Shown: piece after piece, positions 5,169 through 5,214 of the stretch
How positions within the stretch are numbered: the first letter of the stretch is position 1
Layout: every line of letters starts with the position of its first letter
Assembly: GCF_937873925.1 (NCBI RefSeq)
Contig: NZ_CALNAT010000259.1
Coordinates: 1 to 5,214 of the forward strand
DNA length: 5,214 nucleotides
Source: an uncultured Proteiniphilum sp.
GTDB taxonomy: Bacteria; Bacteroidota; Bacteroidia; Bacteroidales; Dysgonomonadaceae
Reading direction: 5' to 3'
The notes under the pieces: model-generated
What the model saw: the letters and a program-made list of their open reading frames with translations, nothing else
Databases searched by the model: none
Told to the model about the DNA's origin: nothing
Translations under genes and position numbers: made by a program

Positions 5169-5214
5169 TAATTGAAAAGTAGTCCACTTAGTAATTTAAA
5201 AGTATACCACTAAG
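5169..5214. repeat. Two tandem 23-base repeats at the window edge
   Basis: Units 5169-5191 and 5192-5214 are directly adjacent and match at 19 of 23 positions. Both begin TAATT, share AAAAGTA in the middle and CCACT near the end; the differences are at unit positions 6, 14, 15 and 21. CTTAGT (5187-5192) and ACTAAG (5209-5214) are also inverted relative to each other. The second unit ends exactly at the window edge, so more copies may follow. Tandem terminal repeats of this size occur at the ends of IS21-family elements, but no transposase gene is visible here. Confidence 0.7.

Overview
The window looks like a chromosomal segment of a Bacteroidota bacterium, most likely order Bacteroidales. 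The signs are an 820-residue PheT, a YebC-family protein with the MGRAFEYRKA start that I associate with this group, A-rich sequence instead of Shine-Dalgarno sites before the starts, and a TAnnTTTG-type -7 box. This assignment rests on reading by eye, not on a database search.

Layout from left to right. Bases 1-50 are the 3' part of a tRNA gene, probably tRNA-Glu(CTC), followed by a strong hairpin plus T-tract terminator. A leader of about 200 bases then precedes two small plus-strand genes 24 bases apart: a VOC (glyoxalase-fold) protein at 305-748 and an SRPBCC/Aha1-like protein at 773-1249. Two terminators follow (1337-1377 and 1409-1442). The second works on both strands and marks the convergent junction with the minus-strand block. 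That block is read right to left: pheT (4897 to 2435), then a YebC/TACO1-family gene (2270 to 1560). Both proteins serve translation: PheT is the beta subunit of phenylalanyl-tRNA synthetase, and YebC/TACO1 proteins act at the ribosome and/or as regulators. The 164-base gap between them has no recognisable promoter or terminator, so they are probably co-transcribed. No pheS is present in the window.

The genes belong to known families, and I see no new multi-gene system. The unusual content is in the intergenic DNA around pheT. Just after the pheT stop is an array of mini-hairpins (2326-2426) in which the stem sequence changes but stays self-complementary around a constant C-GAA-G core, and each unit is preceded by ATC. 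Upstream of pheT are three different short tandem arrays: a 10-base GATT-phased array (4917-5006), a 7-base GATTCAA array (5122-5163), and a 23-base tandem repeat (5169-5214) that runs off the window edge and may be the end of a mobile element.
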